A stretch of 64,000 nucleotides of DNA, taken from an uncultured Clostridia bacterium (GTDB taxonomy: Bacteria > Bacillota > Clostridia > Oscillospirales > Oscillospiraceae). Under the pieces are notes generated by a model. That model did not search any database and was not told the DNA's origin. It saw only the letters and a program-made list of their open reading frames with translations. Position numbers and translations under genes: made by a program. Location of the stretch: contig CAMWFH010000001.1 in the NCBI GenBank assembly GCA_947173485.1, positions 186,001 to 250,000 on the forward strand, given 5' to 3'. This document shows, piece by piece, positions 49,375 through 57,528 of the stretch (positions are counted from its first letter, which is position 1; each line of letters opens with the position of its first letter).

Positions 49375-49893
49375 CTACTGCGCTTTTTCCAGCTTTGCCA
49401 AACGCCTGGAAACAGAGTTGTTGATGCCCTTTTGAATCGCGATCTCCTCCTCCAATACCGCCACCTGCTCCTTCGTAGCCAATGTCTCCTGTAGGAGCGT
49501 ATGGCCCTCCGCCAGCAGATCGAGCCGGGGAAGGACAACGTTCTCCTGGGTCAAGGCCACCCGGGTAACAGTCTCCTGAAGTCCGGCTACGTCCTCCTTC
49601 AGGCCGGCTACGTCCTCTTTCAAGCCGGACACATCTTCCTTTAGGACAGACACATCCTCCTTCAAGCCGGATACATCTTCCTTTAGGACAGACACATCCT
49701 CCTTCAAGCCAGATACATCTTCCTTCAAGCCAGATACATCTTCCTTCAAGCCAGATACATCTTCCTTTAGGACAGACACATCCTCCTTCAAGCCAGACAC
49801 ATCCTGCTGCAGCCCGGCCAACATCCGGCCATGCTCTTCCAGCGTTTTACCTTGTGCTTCCAGTAACGCTAAGATCTTTTCTTCATTGCTCAT
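49375..49893 (-). CDS. Heptad-repeat coiled-coil protein B, function unknown
   Basis: 172 residues, paralogue of protein A, 93 nt upstream on the same strand. Same N-terminus (MSNEEKILALLEAQGKTLEE) and tail (VTRVALTQEN), but twelve heptads (residues 28-111) instead of nine. The 21-residue difference in length is exactly three heptads. The C-terminal helix diverges (GINNSVSRRLAKLEKAQ). AGAAATGGGGGACGTACG precedes the ATG. Function unknown; a scaffold or length-adjustable spacer is a guess. Confidence 0.75.
   Translation of the reverse strand: MSNEEKILALLEAQGKTLEEHGRMLAGLQQDVSGLKEDVSVLKEDVSGLKEDVSGLKEDVSGLKEDVSVLKEDVSGLKEDVSVLKEDVSGLKEDVAGLKEDVAGLQETVTRVALTQENVVLPRLDLLAEGHTLLQETLATKEQVAVLEEEIAIQKGINNSVSRRLAKLEKAQ
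49561..49812. repeat. 21-bp heptad repeat array, copy B (12 units)
   Basis: Twelve consecutive 21-bp units; several are nucleotide-identical (three adjacent units carry CTTCAAGCCAGATACATCTT), pointing to recent slippage or unequal exchange. Confidence 0.9.
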
Positions 49894-49939
49894 CGTACGT
49901 CCCCCATTTCTCCCATCTCAAAACACATCTTATCCGATC

Positions 49940-51319
49940 TTATCCATTTTCATTGACCATCAGCGGCACCAGCACGTCGATATACGTCCCGTCCCGATAG
50001 ACGGTCATAGGCAGTTCCTCTCCCTCCTGGTAGCGGCGGCGGGCCCGATAGATATCGCTGGTGGTGGAGACCTTCTCCCCGTCTACGGTGACGATATAGT
50101 CCCCCGCCTGCAAGCCGGCGGCCTCGCCGCCTAAGCCCTCATCCACGCTCTGGATCTTCAGTCCGCCGGTGCCGTCCTCCAGGATGGTCAGCTCCAGCAT
50201 CACCTGGATGCCCAGCACCGGCTCCGGGCGGACCTCGCCGAACTGGACCAGGCTGTTGACCACATAGCTGCCGGCGCTGATGGGGATGGCAAAGCCCAGG
50301 CCCTCGATGGTGTCATCCAGCTCCGTCGCCACCATCTTGATCGTATTGATCCCGATGACCTGTCCGTAGATATTGACCAGGGGCCCGCCGGAGTTGCCGG
50401 AGTTGAGGGCAGCATTGGTCTGGATCAGGGTCATGGTGATCCCGTCCACATCCACGTCCCGGTTGATAGCGGAAACGATCCCATCCGTCATGGTGCCCCG
50501 CAGCTCCAGTCCCAAGGGGTTGCCGATGGCGTAGACCGTGTCCCCCACCACCAGGCTGTCGCTGTCGCCGAACTCCGCCGCGGGCAGTTCCTCCGCATCC
50601 ACCTTCAGCACCGCCAGGTCCTTCTCATAGTCCCCGGCCACATATTCCGCGCTGTAGTAGTCCCCATCGTAGAGGAGGACCTCACACTTCGTCCCCTCCT
50701 CCACCACATGGTAGTTGGTCAAAATATACCCATCCGGGGACATGATGACCCCGGTGCCGGTAGCCCCACCCCGGCCTGTGTGGGTGATCACTGCCACCAC
50801 CGAGGGGTTGACCCGGGCATAGACCTGCTGGGGCGTCAGGGCCGGGCCGTGGTCCTTCCGATAGGTCATCCGAAAGTCCCCGCCGGTAGGATAGGAGGGC
50901 ATACTGACCCCTTTGTCCTGGCTGGCGCTGGACCAGAAGCCGTCATAGCCCCCGTCCAGGCTGGGGCCGGCCCGATTCATATCCTCCCAGAGGGACACGG
51001 CGCTGTAGGCCGCGGCCACGCCCAGGCCGACCAGCAGCGCGGCTGCCAGCAGGCAGACCAGCACCACCGGCCAGCGCCGTTTCTTCGGCTTGGCCCGCCG
51101 CTGGGGCGGTGGGGGCAGGCCCACGGCTCTGGGCGGCACGCTCCTCATAGGCGGCTGGAGCGGCCGGACAGGCCGGGCCGCCGTCTGGTCCAGACTGTTG
51201 CGGACGCTGGCGCGCCGCCCTAGGGGCCGCCACTCCGCCTCATAGGTCAGTACCACCTCCTCCGGCTCCCGGACATAGGTCAGTACCACCTCCTGGGGTG
51301 CTGTACGGTAACTTTCCAA
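49940..51319 (-). CDS. HtrA/DegP-type trypsin-like serine protease with PDZ domain
   Basis: 459 residues: long Pro/Arg-rich cytoplasmic N-terminus, one transmembrane segment (about 83-106), extracellular trypsin-like domain with H204 (TNYHVV), D234 (DLAVLKV) and S310 (NSGNSGGPL), and a C-terminal PDZ domain (about 360-455; GIQVMLELTIL, AGLQAGDYIVTVDG). It degrades or refolds misfolded envelope proteins. The N-terminal region carries the peptide EVVLTY twice. It starts 10 nt after the histidine kinase stop, so RR-HK-HtrA form an operon. Confidence 0.93.
   Translation of the reverse strand: MESYRTAPQEVVLTYVREPEEVVLTYEAEWRPLGRRASVRNSLDQTAARPVRPLQPPMRSVPPRAVGLPPPPQRRAKPKKRRWPVVLVCLLAAALLVGLGVAAAYSAVSLWEDMNRAGPSLDGGYDGFWSSASQDKGVSMPSYPTGGDFRMTYRKDHGPALTPQQVYARVNPSVVAVITHTGRGGATGTGVIMSPDGYILTNYHVVEEGTKCEVLLYDGDYYSAEYVAGDYEKDLAVLKVDAEELPAAEFGDSDSLVVGDTVYAIGNPLGLELRGTMTDGIVSAINRDVDVDGITMTLIQTNAALNSGNSGGPLVNIYGQVIGINTIKMVATELDDTIEGLGFAIPISAGSYVVNSLVQFGEVRPEPVLGIQVMLELTILEDGTGGLKIQSVDEGLGGEAAGLQAGDYIVTVDGEKVSTTSDIYRARRRYQEGEELPMTVYRDGTYIDVLVPLMVNENG
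51241..51294. repeat. 33-bp-spaced direct repeat in the htrA-like 5' end
   Basis: The 21-nt sequence starting CATAGGTCAGTACCACCTCC occurs at 51241-51261 and again at 51274-51294, encoding the peptide EVVLTY twice, 11 residues apart. Confidence 0.9.
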
Positions 51320-51329
51320 ATTTCTCCCC

Positions 51330-52817
51330 TCACTTCACGAGCTGCATCTCCCCCGCCCGCTGGACGGTAAAGGAGAAGGTGGTCAGGCCGTTCTCACTGG
51401 TGGCCCGGATCTCCTCATGGTGCTGCTCCAATATGGTCTTGACGATATAGAGTCCCAATCCCACGCCGTCCTTATCCTCGCTGCGGGACCGGTCGCTCTT
51501 ATGGAAACGCTCAAAAAGGCGGGGCAGCTCCTCCGGCGGGATGGTGCTGCCGTAGTTGCGCACAGTGACGATGGCCTTGTTCTGGTGGACGCTCAGCCCC
51601 AGATAGAGGGCCGTGCCCGGCGCGGCGAACTTCACCGCGTTCTCCAGCAGGTTGTAGACCACCTGGGTGATGAGGTCGTTGTCCCCCAGCACCATCACCG
51701 GGTCCTCGGGGATCTCCGCGTCTACATCCAGCCCTCTCCCGTTGATCCGCCGCTCCAGGGAGATGAGCACCCGTCTCATGCTCTCGCAGATATCAAAGGG
51801 CGTCTTGCCCTTCATCAGGTCCATGGACTGGAGCTGGCTCACCTCCAGCATCCGCCGCACCAGCCGGTTCAGCCGCTGGCTCTCGTCGCAGATGATCCGC
51901 AGGTACTGCTCCTCGTTCTCCTGGGGGATGGCCCCGTCTAGGATCCCCTCGGCGTAGCCGGAGATCACGGTCATGGGCGTTTTCAGCTCATGGGAGATGT
52001 TGGCGATGAACTCCCGCCGCTGCCGCTCGGTCTCCTGGAGGGAATCGGCCATGGTGTTGAAGGAATCCGCCAGCTCCTTCAGCTCGGTGATGCCGCTGTC
52101 GGACTGGACCCGGATATCGAAGTCCCCCTCTGCGAACCGGCGGGTGGCGGTGACCATGTCCCGCACCGGCTTGGTCTGCTGGAGGGCCGTCACCGAGCTG
52201 GCCACTACAGTGATGAGGATGACCGTGACGCAGGTGACGCCGAAGATGCCCAGGAACCCCCGCCACATCTCCGTCAAATTCTCCGCCTGGGTCACCGCCA
52301 CCACCATGCCCTGGACCGCCCCATGGGGGGCGTAGCAGGGCACCGCCACCACGAAGCGGTTGGAGGGATAGATGTTCAGATCGTCCATCCCGCTGTAGCT
52401 CTCGCCCTCCAGCACCGCCTGGGTGATCTTGCCCGGCAGGGACAGCTCCATCCCATCCAGCGAGTCGTCGGTGGTCAAAAGGGTACGGTTCTGGGGGTTC
52501 CAGATCAAAAAGTCCGTCTCCGACAAAGAGGCGGCCACCGTGACCAAGGTCTGGAGGTCCTGCCGCCCGTTGGGGAACTCCCCGGCAAGATAGGAGGAGG
52601 ACAGCTGGGCCACCAGCTCCGCCTTCTCCTGCATCTCGCTCTTCTTTTCCTGCATGATGAAATTGTAGGTGAGGGAGAAGAAAGAGGTGCCCAGGAGGAA
52701 CAGCGTCAGTGCCACCATGCCGGCGACCAGCGAGAACTGCCGCCAGTAGAAGCTGCGGAAGCTGGCCAGGGCGTCTCCCCTCCAATCGCCCCGGTCCCGC
52801 CGGTCAAAGCACTTCAA
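51330..52817 (-). CDS. Sensor histidine kinase
   Basis: 495 residues. TM1 at about 28-50, extracytoplasmic sensor of about 130 residues (dCache/sCache-like), TM2 about 190-210, HAMP, HisKA with phospho-accepting H276 (ANISHELKTPMT), and HATPase with N box NLLENAVKF and G1 box DGVGLGLYIVK. Phosphorylates the response regulator encoded just upstream; its start overlaps the regulator's end by 14 nt. Confidence 0.95.
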   Translation of the reverse strand: MKCFDRRDRGDWRGDALASFRSFYWRQFSLVAGMVALTLFLLGTSFFSLTYNFIMQEKKSEMQEKAELVAQLSSSYLAGEFPNGRQDLQTLVTVAASLSETDFLIWNPQNRTLLTTDDSLDGMELSLPGKITQAVLEGESYSGMDDLNIYPSNRFVVAVPCYAPHGAVQGMVVAVTQAENLTEMWRGFLGIFGVTCVTVILITVVASSVTALQQTKPVRDMVTATRRFAEGDFDIRVQSDSGITELKELADSFNTMADSLQETERQRREFIANISHELKTPMTVISGYAEGILDGAIPQENEEQYLRIICDESQRLNRLVRRMLEVSQLQSMDLMKGKTPFDICESMRRVLISLERRINGRGLDVDAEIPEDPVMVLGDNDLITQVVYNLLENAVKFAAPGTALYLGLSVHQNKAIVTVRNYGSTIPPEELPRLFERFHKSDRSRSEDKDGVGLGLYIVKTILEQHHEEIRATSENGLTTFSFTVQRAGEMQLVK

Positions 52818-53484
52818 ATTTATACCCCACGCCCCAGACCGTCTTCAGCGCCCAGGCGGGACTGATTCCCTCGATCTTCTCCCGCAGCCGCTTGATGTGG
52901 ACATCCACGGTCCGGCTGTCGCCGAAGTAGTCAAAGCCCCACACCTCGTCCAGCAGCTGGTTGCGGGTGTAGACCCGGTTGGGGGTGGCGGCTAAGTGGT
53001 AGAGCAGCTCCAGCTCCTTGGGCGGAGTGTCGATGCGCTTGCCGTCCACCAGCAGCTCATAGGAATCCAAGTCGATCACCAGCTTGTCGAAGCTGAGGCG
53101 CTTGCGGGTGTCGTCGGGGATCTCCGTCCGGCGGAGGACGGCGTTGATTCGGGCGATCAGCTCCTTCATCTCAAAGGGCTTCACCAGGTAGTCGTCGGCC
53201 CCCATCTCCAGCCCCGTCACCCGGTCAAAGACCTCGCTCTTGGCGGTGAGCATGATGATCGGCGTCTTGGCGCTCTCCCGGATCTTCGCGCAGACGGACC
53301 AGCCGTCCATCACCGGCAGCATGATATCCAGCAGCACCAGGTCCGGCTTCCACTCCCGGAAGCTCTCCACCGCTGAACCGCCGTCATAGCAGGCCTTGAC
53401 CTCAAAGCCCTCCTTCTCCAGATACATACGGATCAGATCGGAGATATTGCCGTCGTCCTCCACGACCATGATCTTACGGGCCAT
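52804..53484 (-). CDS. OmpR/PhoB-family response regulator
   Basis: 226 residues. Receiver domain with the acidic pair EDD at 9-11, phospho-acceptor D53 (LLDIMLP) and the conserved Thr/Lys (MLTAKSE, VKPFEMKEL); then a winged-helix DNA-binding domain (LLYHLAATPNRVYTRNQLLDEVWG, RTVDVHIKRLREKIE). OmpR-type regulators bind direct repeats about 10-11 bp apart, the pattern found at 6401-6451 in this window. Gene order RR, HK, HtrA suggests an envelope-stress circuit. Confidence 0.95.
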   Translation of the reverse strand: MARKIMVVEDDGNISDLIRMYLEKEGFEVKACYDGGSAVESFREWKPDLVLLDIMLPVMDGWSVCAKIRESAKTPIIMLTAKSEVFDRVTGLEMGADDYLVKPFEMKELIARINAVLRRTEIPDDTRKRLSFDKLVIDLDSYELLVDGKRIDTPPKELELLYHLAATPNRVYTRNQLLDEVWGFDYFGDSRTVDVHIKRLREKIEGISPAWALKTVWGVGYKFEVL

Positions 53485-53542
53485 TTTTCCATCCTCCCTG
53501 TCGCCCCGCCGCCAGCGGCGGGCATAAAGATCTATGATAGGT

Positions 53543-53548
53543 ATTATA
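53543..53548 (-). promoter_or_regulatory. Probable -10 box of the RR-HK-HtrA operon
   Basis: TATAAT on the minus strand, 58 nt before the regulator ATG. No good -35 hexamer at 16-18 nt (CAACAA); TTTACA-N5-TTCAAC lies further upstream (about 53569-53585), so activator or autoregulation is possible. Confidence 0.45.
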
Positions 53549-53593
53549 ATCCAGCGGCCCCTTATTTGTTGAACGATCTGTAAATTCAGCGCC

Positions 53594-54682
53594 TCACCGG
53601 CAGCCGACGATCTTGTTCTCCCCGGCCCGCAGGCCCCGGATCAGGGCGGACAGGGCCCCGCAGCACTCGTCAGTCCCTAAGAGGGCCGCCGTCTGCCGCT
53701 GGCGGGCGGCGATCCGGGCCAGCACCGTCTCCGCCCGCCGGCCGGAGTTGACCCCCAGGGCGGAGAAGTCCAGGTCGAAGCGGAGGGTCCCCGCCCCCTT
53801 ATCCGAGAACACCAGCCCGGTGCAGACGCAGGCCGCCCGCCACAGTGCCTCCTGCCCCCGCTCGATCTCCTGGGGCGTGTCGGCCCGGAGGGCCAGGGTC
53901 TGCCCCCCGGCCACCAGGGAGCGCACCAGGTCCGGCATGGTCTCCGCCTGGTCCGGCGTCAGGAGGAAGGTCCCCTGGGCCTGGTAGATGGTGAAGACCG
54001 TGAGCATCTGCTTGGCCGCCGCCTCCTCCGTGACCAGGACGGCCAGCGCCACCCGCTGGCCTTGGACGCTGGGCACATCGGTCCCGCCCTGCTCTGGCGG
54101 GTCCGGCTCCACCGGCTCTACCGGCTGGGGCACGGCGGCCTGGCTGTCCTCGATCTCCCGCAGGTAGGCGTTGTAGGCGGTGCGCATAAAGGTGGTGCCG
54201 GAGTCGATGAAGTAGAAGTCGCTCAGCACCGCCTTGTCGCTCTTGATTCGGATCACCGGGGCGATAGAGGTGGCGATATAGCTGTAGGTCAGGCCAAAGA
54301 AGGTGCAGACGGTGTCCAAGGGGAAGAACACATGGCCGCTGCGCTCCACCGCGGCGGCAGAGTAGGTGCTGCCCCGGTTGTCATAGCACTGACCGGCGGC
54401 CAGGTCGAAGGTCAACGCGCTGCGGGCAGTGAAGAGGACGAAGGTCTGCTGGTTGGGGCTGCTGGTGATGCCCAGGTGGCGCTTGTAGGTATCGGAGAAC
54501 ACCACATCGGAGACATAGAGCCGCCCGTCGGACCAGAAGGGCATAGTCTCCTGCTCCAGGGTAACGAATTGGTCGTTGACCGCCACAAAATAGACGCTGA
54601 CCGCCGCCCGGCTGGGCGTATAGGCGGACAGCAGCAGGGCCAGCGTCATCCAAAGGGCTGCCAACCGGCGGAGCTTTTTCAA
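53594..54682 (-). CDS. Secreted protein with copper-amine-oxidase-N-like domain, function unknown
   Basis: From TTG 54682, 362 residues: signal peptide (about 1-28, ends SRAA), a domain resembling the copper amine oxidase N-terminal repeat (FVTLEQETMPFWSDGRLYVSDVVFSD ... VFFPLDTVCTFFGLTYSY, in parts), a Pro/Glu linker, then a region like a polysaccharide-deacetylase fold without its metal residues (VALAVLVTEEAAAKQMLTVF, TLALRADTPQEIERG). The TTG has GGGGAGG 8 nt upstream and a promoter above; the ATG at 54868 is further up. No function is assigned. Confidence 0.6.
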   Translation of the reverse strand: MKKLRRLAALWMTLALLLSAYTPSRAAVSVYFVAVNDQFVTLEQETMPFWSDGRLYVSDVVFSDTYKRHLGITSSPNQQTFVLFTARSALTFDLAAGQCYDNRGSTYSAAAVERSGHVFFPLDTVCTFFGLTYSYIATSIAPVIRIKSDKAVLSDFYFIDSGTTFMRTAYNAYLREIEDSQAAVPQPVEPVEPDPPEQGGTDVPSVQGQRVALAVLVTEEAAAKQMLTVFTIYQAQGTFLLTPDQAETMPDLVRSLVAGGQTLALRADTPQEIERGQEALWRAACVCTGLVFSDKGAGTLRFDLDFSALGVNSGRRAETVLARIAARQRQTAALLGTDECCGALSALIRGLRAGENKIVGCR

Positions 54683-54715
54683 GGATAGATCCTCCCCTCT
54701 CCCGATCTTATCCCT

Positions 54716-54744
54716 ATCATAGCACATTTCTCCCCCGCTTACAA
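54716..54744 (-). promoter_or_regulatory. Promoter of the 53594-54682 gene
   Basis: Minus strand TTGTAA (54739-54744), 17-nt spacer, TATGAT (54716-54721). Supports the TTG start at 54682. Confidence 0.55.
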
Positions 54745-54896
54745 TCCCAGAATCTGCGGCCCGGCCCTTTGCAGCTCCCTTTTCCGGCCCGGCACCAGCA
54801 GCGCCCGCTCCCCCAGGGCCTCTGGCAGGGCAGCACGGATAAAAGGGCCGGCAGCTGGATATGTCCACCCAGCCGCCGGCTCTCTTATGCTCGATC

Positions 54897-56294
54897 TCAG
54901 CTCATGCCCAATTTCATTTGAATCTCTCTCCAAGTCGCGATATAGGCCTCATCCCCCTCAGCCGCCTCCTGCATGGCGGCGTCCAACGCAGCCAGAGAGT
55001 GGTCGTTGGCCCACTGCCTCAGCTCCTCCACGATCTCCTGCCGGTAGACCGCAAGAGAGCCGTACACCGTATCATCGATCCCCTCATGGGCGGGGAGCTG
55101 GACGCTGTCGCCCTGGCAGCGCTCCAGCAGGAGCCGCAATTTTCCAGGCATCAGCAGCTCTGTTTCTGCCAGGGACCGGGAGAACATCTCCTCCAGATAG
55201 GGTATATCGTCAACGATCCCCTTCCCGGCCGTTGCCCGGTGGCTCCCCGTTGCCTCTGTCGGCCCATCATCGAAGATGACCAGCACAAAGGGCTCCTCCT
55301 TGTCATAGGGCAGGACGCTGTCCTCATCCGGGTCGGTGACGCGGATATGCTCGATATGGGTCAGCTCCTGGGGGAGCTCATCTGCCAGAGAGCGGCCCAG
55401 CACGCCGGGGGCGTCCATAGGGAGCCTGGTAGAAAAGCCTTCCGGCATCGAAGCCCCCTCATGGTCATAGGTGAAGCTGCGGGTGGTCTGGTCGATGGGG
55501 ACCAGGATATCCGAGGTGACATGGACGATGGCCAGCGGGCTGCTGAAGCAGTCCGCCAGTCCCACCGCCGACAGCGCCTCCCACCGGGCCGTGTCGCTCT
55601 TATCCGGGAAGTTCTCCTGGACCGGCAGGAACATGCCTACGACGAGCTTCAAAAAGAAGGGCGCATCGTCTCTCTCCGCCGCCATGGGAAAATACTGATG
55701 GAAATTGAAATACACGTTGCTGATAGGCGCGGTGGCGATGGCGGCGCAGTTCCCCATCTGCAAGGCGGAGAGCATCAGCGCCGTATAGCCGCCGGCGCTG
55801 CCGCCTACGACCGCGATCCGGCGCCGGTCGAACACCTCCATGCGGCGGAGCGTGTACAGCGCGGCATTGTTGAACACCAGGTCGTCATCTGTCAGCGCCC
55901 CGTTGTAGGCATTGTCGAAAGCCGTGGGAGACGCCACCGCCCACCCCTTCCCCAAATACCGCCGGAGCTCTGCGGAATCCTCCGCCATCTCGTAGTGAGG
56001 GACATAGATCAGCGGCATCGGAGGCTACGCCTGCTCCGGCAGATAGAGCCGGATGGGGCGCGTTTCCACCGTTCCCGCCTTCGTGATATACCGAACATCC
56101 ACCGTCCGCTGCTCCACATCCTCCAGCGGCGGCAGGCCCTCCGTCTGGGTCTGCATCGTGAACAGCTTGGAAAAGTCCTCCCAGTTATCGCCTAATGCCG
56201 ACCGGAGGATATTTGACAGGACAAAGATCACGGCCGCGGCCAGGACCGCTGCGCCCAGTAGGATGACGCCGATCGTCTTGACAGCTTTTTTCAT
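54897..56294 (-). pseudogene. Alpha/beta-hydrolase gene interrupted by an in-frame TAG
   Basis: Two open frames in the same frame are separated by one TAG (56025-56027). Upstream part (56294-56028): 89 residues with a signal anchor and a beta-rich start ending RLYLPEQA. Downstream part (56018-54897, starting MPLIYVPHY): 373 residues with the nucleophile elbow VVGGSAGGYTA. Ignoring the TAG, EQA-PP-MPLIYVPHYEM reads through as one anchored alpha/beta hydrolase (about 465 residues) with no other defect. It could be a decayed gene, a sequencing error, or amber read-through; the downstream ATG alone has no ribosome binding site. Confidence 0.65.
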
Positions 56295-56310
56295 GTGCAG
56301 GCCCCCTTAC

Positions 56311-56339
56311 TTGACATCCATTTGAGACAGATGTATCAT
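56311..56339 (+). promoter_or_regulatory. tetR-like gene promoter
   Basis: TTGACA (56311-56316), 17-nt spacer, TATCAT (56334-56339). It lies across the start of the divergent hydrolase transcript. Confidence 0.75.
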
Positions 56340-56350
56340 CCGTTTGTGCT

Positions 56351-56379
56351 ATGATAGCTTGAAACGCCGGCCGCGTCAA
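56351..56379 (-). promoter_or_regulatory. Hydrolase promoter, face-to-face with the tetR promoter
   Basis: Minus strand TTGACG (56374-56379), 17-nt spacer, TATCAT (56351-56356). The two -10 boxes are 11 nt apart and form an inverted repeat (TATCAT-N11-ATGATA), so polymerase cannot occupy both promoters at once. Confidence 0.75.
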
Positions 56380-56420
56380 GGATCCCGGCAAAAATGAGAC
56401 AAAGAAGGGAGATCTGTATC

Positions 56421-56909
56421 ATGGAGGGGAGATATGTGGTGAAACAGATCGTCCAGAGCCTGCTGGAGCTTCTGTCAGAAAAAGAGCTCCATGCCATCAC
56501 GATCACGATGATCGTCCAGAAGGCCCAGGTCGGGCGAGCCTCTTTCTACCGCAATTTCAGCAGCAAGGAGGATGTGATCCGCCAGCATATGGCCGGGCTG
56601 CTGAAGGAGTGGGGGGAGGCATACGAGGCGCTGGGCCGGCTGGACGAGCTCCTTCCAAGTCTGCTCCGCCACTTTTATAAGCACCGGGACTTTTATCTTC
56701 TGCTCTATAAACGCGGTCTGTCCCACTATATCCTGGATGCTGTCCGGGGCGCGATGGACTTTTCCGGGAAGTCCGATGCAGAGGTCTATTCCCTCAACTG
56801 GTTCGCAGGCGGTCTGTATGGTGTCGTGACGGAGTGGATGCGGCGGGGCATGGAAGGCCCGCCGGAGGAAGTGAAGAGGATCCTGCAAGCCGGCCAAGCC
56901 GAATCCTGA
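56421..56909 (+). CDS. TetR family transcriptional regulator
   Basis: 162 residues. N-terminal HTH of the TetR type: VKQIVQSLLELLSEKELHAIT, TITMIVQKAQVGRASFYRNFSSKEDVI (helix 2-turn-helix 3). The C-terminal part (RHFYKHRDFYLLLYKRGL) resembles the DUF/TetR_C_7-like ligand domains. Divergent from the hydrolase; likely represses it and itself. The ATG at 56421 is chosen over 56394 because GAAGGGA lies at the right distance. Confidence 0.85.
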   Translation: MEGRYVVKQIVQSLLELLSEKELHAITITMIVQKAQVGRASFYRNFSSKEDVIRQHMAGLLKEWGEAYEALGRLDELLPSLLRHFYKHRDFYLLLYKRGLSHYILDAVRGAMDFSGKSDAEVYSLNWFAGGLYGVVTEWMRRGMEGPPEEVKRILQAGQAES

Positions 56910-56922
56910 ACCGCCCATCCAT

Positions 56923-56951
56923 TTGACACCACCCGCCGCCTGTGCTATACT
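56923..56951 (+). promoter_or_regulatory. Promoter of the PNPOx-like / activase operon
   Basis: TTGACA (56923-56928), 17-nt spacer, TATACT (56946-56951), preceded by CATCCATTTGA, an 11-mer also present at the tetR promoter (56315-56325). Confidence 0.8.
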
Positions 56952-57032
56952 GCCCTGGTCCTTTTCTTTTGGGGCAGTCTGTCAAAGGACCTATGCCCGA
57001 CACAGGAAGATCGTAAACAGGAGGCAGCAGAT

Positions 57033-57521
57033 ATGTTTCGAGATATGCGCAGAAAAAAGCAGCTCTTGCCCCAGGAGGAGGCCCTTGCGGTCCTGGAGCG
57101 GGGGACCAACGGCGTGCTGGCCCTCTCCGGTGACGACGGGTACCCCTACGCGGTGCCCATCAGCTACGCCTACCGGGACGGCCGGCTCTACTTCCACTGC
57201 GCCAAGACCGGCCACAAGCTGGACGCCATCGCCCGGTCGGACAAGGCGTCCTTCTGCGTGGTGGACCAGGACCAGATCGTCCCGGAGGAGTTCACCACCT
57301 ACTTCCGCAGCGTCATCGCCTTTGGCCGGATCCGGGTGCTGGAGACGGAGGAGGAGCGGCGGCGGGCGGCGGAGGCCCTGTGCGCCAAGTACGCCCCCGG
57401 CCTGGACTCCGCCGGGGAGATTCGCAAGAGTCTGCCGGCCATGGGGGCGCTGGAGCTGACCATCGAGCATCTGACCGGGAAAGAGGCCATCGAGCTCCAC
57501 CGGCAGCGGGGACAGGGGTGA
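57033..57521 (+). CDS. Pyridoxamine 5'-phosphate oxidase-related FMN-binding protein (NimA-like)
   Basis: 162 residues. FRDMRRKKQLLPQEEALAVLERG, NGVLALSGDDGYPYAVPISYAY and LYFHCAKTGHKLDAIARSDKASFCVVD are the split-barrel flavin/heme-binding signature of the PNPOx-like group that includes nitroimidazole reductases (NimA). The real substrate is unknown. ATG 57033 follows AGGAGGCAGCAG. It is 7 nt before the DUF2229 gene. Confidence 0.88.
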   Translation: MFRDMRRKKQLLPQEEALAVLERGTNGVLALSGDDGYPYAVPISYAYRDGRLYFHCAKTGHKLDAIARSDKASFCVVDQDQIVPEEFTTYFRSVIAFGRIRVLETEEERRRAAEALCAKYAPGLDSAGEIRKSLPAMGALELTIEHLTGKEAIELHRQRGQG

Positions 57522-57528
57522 TCTGGCC

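Noticed and set aside
49012..49812. CRISPR-like arrays of short repeats
   Set aside because: The 21-bp units are contiguous without spacers and code in-frame heptads in two real genes.
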